DNA of 64,000 bases from a bacterium. Its GTDB lineage: Bacteria; Pseudomonadota; Alphaproteobacteria; Rhodobacterales; Rhodobacteraceae. Positions within the stretch are counted from its first letter, which is position 1. The number at the start of each line of letters is the position of its first letter. The position numbers and the translations under genes were made by a program. The notes beneath the pieces are model-generated. The model ran no database searches. It was not told the DNA's origin and was given only the letters and a program-made list of their open reading frames with translations. Shown here in pieces: positions 61,205-64,000 of this stretch. The DNA lies in assembly GCA_016124195.1 (NCBI GenBank), contig WGOE01000004.1, positions 62,001 through 126,000 of the forward strand, in the 5' to 3' direction.

Positions 61205-61430
61205 CTCCCGTTTTATTGCCTCGATGAGACCGGGAGTCGCCCCCTGTCCCGCATGCCTTGGTTTAGTGTGGCCCGCGCGGCAGGGCAATGGCGGATATGT
61301 GCCGAAGCCCTGAAAAGACGGGCAAATGTGCCTGCCGGGGGGGTGAAGATGCGGCCGGTCTGCCCAAGCCTGCGGCAAGGCCGGCAGGGGCGCCCGCGTG
61401 ATGCGGCCCGTTGGCCGGGCCATCGGCCAC

Positions 61431-61562
61431 GCCCGTCCGGCTGCGATCCTGCCCGTCCGCGATCCTGCCCGTCCGCGCTCCTGCCCGTCCGTGATCGTGC
61501 CAGTCCGTGATCGTGCCAGTCCGCGATCGTGCCAGTCCGCGATCGTGCCCGTCCGCGATCTG
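61431..61562. repeat. 16-bp tandem repeat, about 7-8 units (GCC[C/A]GTCCG[C/T]GATC[C/G]T)
   Basis: Seven 16-bp units from 61451 to 61562 plus one upstream unit with a 4-bp insertion; non-coding gap between the c-type cytochrome gene and ctaD. Confidence 0.88.
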
Positions 61563-61623
61563 GCCACATACACTGCCGGACCGTCCGGCGCGGGGGCCGC
61601 CTTGGCCCCCGGCCCGTTTCAGA

Positions 61624-62049
61624 TCACTTCGCCGGGCCGACCGAGGCCAGGTAGGCCGCGACATCCTCGCCGCCAGTGGCCAGCTTGAAGGCCATCTTGG
61701 AATGGGCGCCCTCTTTCCCGGTCTTTTGCTTGAGCCAGGCCGTCGGATCGACGACATAGGCCGCCACCATCGCCTCGTCCCACTTGGTGCCGTCCGCGCC
61801 GGCGGCCACGATGTCATCGCCATATTTGAAATCCGGCAGGCTGCCGATCTGCCGGCCGATCACGCCGTACAGGTTGGGACCGATCTTGCCGCCCTTCTGG
61901 ATGGCCGTGCCATCGCTGCCGATGATCGAATGGCAGGCCTTGCATTTCTTGAAGACCTCCTCGCCGACCTTGGCATCGCCCGCAAGCGCGGGGGCGGCGA
62001 GGGCCAGGAGCGTGGCTGTGACAAGCAGTCCGGTGGAAAGCGGTTTCAT
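61624..62049 (-). CDS. class I c-type cytochrome (c2/c550-like)
   Basis: Signal peptide; CKACH heme motif; Met-ligand region HSKMAFKL. Confidence 0.9.
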   Translation of the reverse strand: MKPLSTGLLVTATLLALAAPALAGDAKVGEEVFKKCKACHSIIGSDGTAIQKGGKIGPNLYGVIGRQIGSLPDFKYGDDIVAAGADGTKWDEAMVAAYVVDPTAWLKQKTGKEGAHSKMAFKLATGGEDVAAYLASVGPAK

Positions 62050-62184
62050 GGCGTCATACCTTCTGAAAAGAGACCGGGCCCTCCCGCAGGGCAGGCCCGG
62101 TCAAGCGCGGTTCCTGATGCGAGCCTAGCGCAGCGACAAGGCGGGGGGCAAGATGGCTGAACGCCGTGCCGCAGCTTTGACCGG

Positions 62185-62844
62185 TCAGCCCGGGAAATGC
62201 CTGGGAAATTCGGCGATCAGCGCGGCGTCAAGGTCGGCCATGGTGACCGGCAGGCCCAGATCGACCAGCGAGGTCACGCCATGATCGCGGATGCCACAGG
62301 GCACGATGCCGGAGAAATCGCCGAGGTCGGGTTCGACGTTGATCGAGATGCCGTGAAAGCTGACCCAGCGCCTGAGCTTGACACCGATCGCGGCGATCTT
62401 GTCCTCGCGCACCGAACCGTCGGGGTTGGGCGCCTTGTCGGGCCTTGTGACCCAGACGCCGACCCGGCCACTGCGCCGCTCTCCCTTCACGCCAAAGGCG
62501 GCCAGCGTGCCGATCACCCAGTTTTCCAGATTGCAGACAAAGCGGCGCACGTCGCGGCCGCGCTGGTTGAGGTCGAGCATCGTATAGGCCACCCGCTGGC
62601 CCGGCCCGTGATAGGTGTATTGCCCGCCCCGCCCGGCGGCGTAGACCGGAAAGCGCCCCGGATCGGTCAGGTCCTCGATCCGGGCCGAGGTCCCGGCGGT
62701 GTACAGCGGCGGGTGCTCCAGCAGCCAGATGGCCTCGGGCGCGGTGCCGGCAGCGATTTCGGCCACCCGTGCCTCCATCGCGGCGAGGGTTTCGGGATAG
62801 GGCGCAAGGCCGGGCAGGTGGCTGATTTCGGGCGATTGGGACAT
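62185..62844 (-). CDS. lipB: lipoyl(octanoyl) transferase
   Basis: [57 protein letters not shown]. Confidence 0.95.
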   Translation of the reverse strand: MSQSPEISHLPGLAPYPETLAAMEARVAEIAAGTAPEAIWLLEHPPLYTAGTSARIEDLTDPGRFPVYAAGRGGQYTYHGPGQRVAYTMLDLNQRGRDVRRFVCNLENWVIGTLAAFGVKGERRSGRVGVWVTRPDKAPNPDGSVREDKIAAIGVKLRRWVSFHGISINVEPDLGDFSGIVPCGIRDHGVTSLVDLGLPVTMADLDAALIAEFPRHFPG

Positions 62845-62916
62845 GGGACAGTCAGCATGGGTTTCGAGCACGGCAAAGTTGTGCTAGCCTGAAAGCCATA
62901 TTCTTTTTGGTGGAGA

Positions 62917-64000
62917 ATGAAAATGAACAAGGCGACATCCCTCGCGGTTTGTTTCAGTCTGGCGCTCGCCCCGGCCCCGGTGTTTGCCAATGGCGGCGAT
63001 TTCCTGGGCGGGCTCATCGTCGGCGCCGTGGGCGCCACGATCATAAGCAACGCCAATCGCCATAGCACGACTCGGTATGGCTCGACGCGCTATGGCTCGA
63101 CAATGTCGGCGCCTGGTCGCGAGTCGAACCGCGAGGTGCAAAGCTCACTCAACTATTTCGGCTATGATGCCGGACCGGCGGACGGTGTGATGGGATCGCG
63201 CTCGCGCAACGCCGTGATGGCCTATCAGTCCCTGCTGGGCGATCCGATGACGGGCGATCTGAACGATTACGAACACACGATCCTGCTTTCAGCGTACAAT
63301 CGGGCGCTGGTCGGCGGACCCGATGTCGCGCAGGTGGTGCAGACCAGCCCGATGGGTGCGCGCGGGCTGATCCTGCAGCAACGCGATGCCATGGCCGGCG
63401 TACCTCAGTCGGCCGCGCCCTCGGCGGCAATCCAGCCTGCACCGCTTCCGCAAGGATCCGAGCCGGTTGCTGCGACGGGGTCGGCCCTGCCCAGCTTTGC
63501 CGGCGCCGGTCAGACCGAGGTCTCGCTGGCCTCGCATTGCAACAAGGTCAGCCTCCAGACCAATTCCAACGGCGGCTTTGTCACCGCCGCCACGATGAAG
63601 GATCCGGAGTTCGCACTGTCCGAACAATTCTGTCTGGCGCGGACCTATGCCATGTCGACGGCAGAGGATCTGCAGGCCAAGATCACCGGCTTCACCCCGC
63701 AGCAGATCCAGGACCAGTGCCTGGGCCTTGGCCCGGCGATGAAGGACGAACTGGCGGCGCTGTCGCTCAAGCCCGAGGCGGAAGTGCTGAGCGCCGTGCA
63801 ATCCTTTGCCATGTCCAGCAACATGCCCCCCGCCCAGTTGGTCTCGACCGCCAAGATCTGCCTCGGCGTCGGCTACCGGACCGACAACATGGATGTGGCC
63901 ATGGGCTCGGCTCTGCTTCTGACCGGGCTGGGGCAGAATGCCTATGCGGAACTTCTGGGCCACCATCTGTCGCTGGGCTTTGGCACCAGCCAGCGGCGCG
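62917..64000 (+). CDS. secreted peptidoglycan-binding-domain protein (truncated by window end; absent from ORF track)
   Basis: ATG at 62917, open to window end; signal peptide MKMNKATSLAVCFSLALAPAPVFA; VQSSLNYFGYDAGPADGVMGSRSRNAVMAYQSLLG PG_binding_1-like. Confidence 0.8.
   Translation, partial: MKMNKATSLAVCFSLALAPAPVFANGGDFLGGLIVGAVGATIISNANRHSTTRYGSTRYGSTMSAPGRESNREVQSSLNYFGYDAGPADGVMGSRSRNAVMAYQSLLGDPMTGDLNDYEHTILLSAYNRALVGGPDVAQVVQTSPMGARGLILQQRDAMAGVPQSAAPSAAIQPAPLPQGSEPVAATGSALPSFAGAGQTEVSLASHCNKVSLQTNSNGGFVTAATMKDPEFALSEQFCLARTYAMSTAEDLQAKITGFTPQQIQDQCLGLGPAMKDELAALSLKPEAEVLSAVQSFAMSSNMPPAQLVSTAKICLGVGYRTDNMDVAMGSALLLTGLGQNAYAELLGHHLSLGFGTSQRR

Noticed and set aside
59477-61510. 677-aa + ORF
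   Set aside because: Antisense to the strongly supported ctaD.
61431-61562. CRISPR array
   Set aside because: Units are contiguous 16-mers with no unique spacers and no cas genes.
61398-61823. Repeat-containing ORFs (e.g. [15 protein letters not shown] peptides)
   Set aside because: 16-bp non-triplet period opens several frames with similar peptides; best explained as non-coding tandem repeats.

Overview
The window is a high-GC alphaproteobacterial chromosome segment, most consistent with Rhodobacterales/Paracoccaceae by gene content. It is gene-dense and mostly core metabolism: cobS/cobT, glcB, ptsP, lysC, purD, xseA, ftsY, ispZ-like, metZ, folE2, glmM/folP/folB, a PPDK-like protein, glyQ/glyS, ilvC, a ubiH-like monooxygenase, carA, ctaD, a c-type cytochrome and lipB. 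I saw no rRNA, tRNA, CRISPR array, prophage or plasmid backbone. The most interesting material is non-genic or domain-level. (1) A RAYT (HUH/Y1 REP-associated transposase) is bracketed by inverted copies of a GTAG-headed REP palindrome; six copies are scattered over the window, one fused into a nuclease C-terminus. (2) A composite intergenic element, hairpin plus 'TTCATCCAGGTAAAAATACTCC' box, recurs with compensatory stem changes. (3) A third palindrome family, GATTTTTCTGCGAAAAATC, shows covariation. (4) A 16-bp tandem repeat lies upstream of ctaD. (5) A secreted protease-like protein appears to have lost all three catalytic residues. (6) A glycosyltransferase carries an apparent MshEN-like N-terminal domain. 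(7) A sharp low-GC patch lies inside glyS. (8) A PPDK-like protein has a degenerate ATP-grasp region. All functional calls come from reading motifs by eye; no database search was possible.
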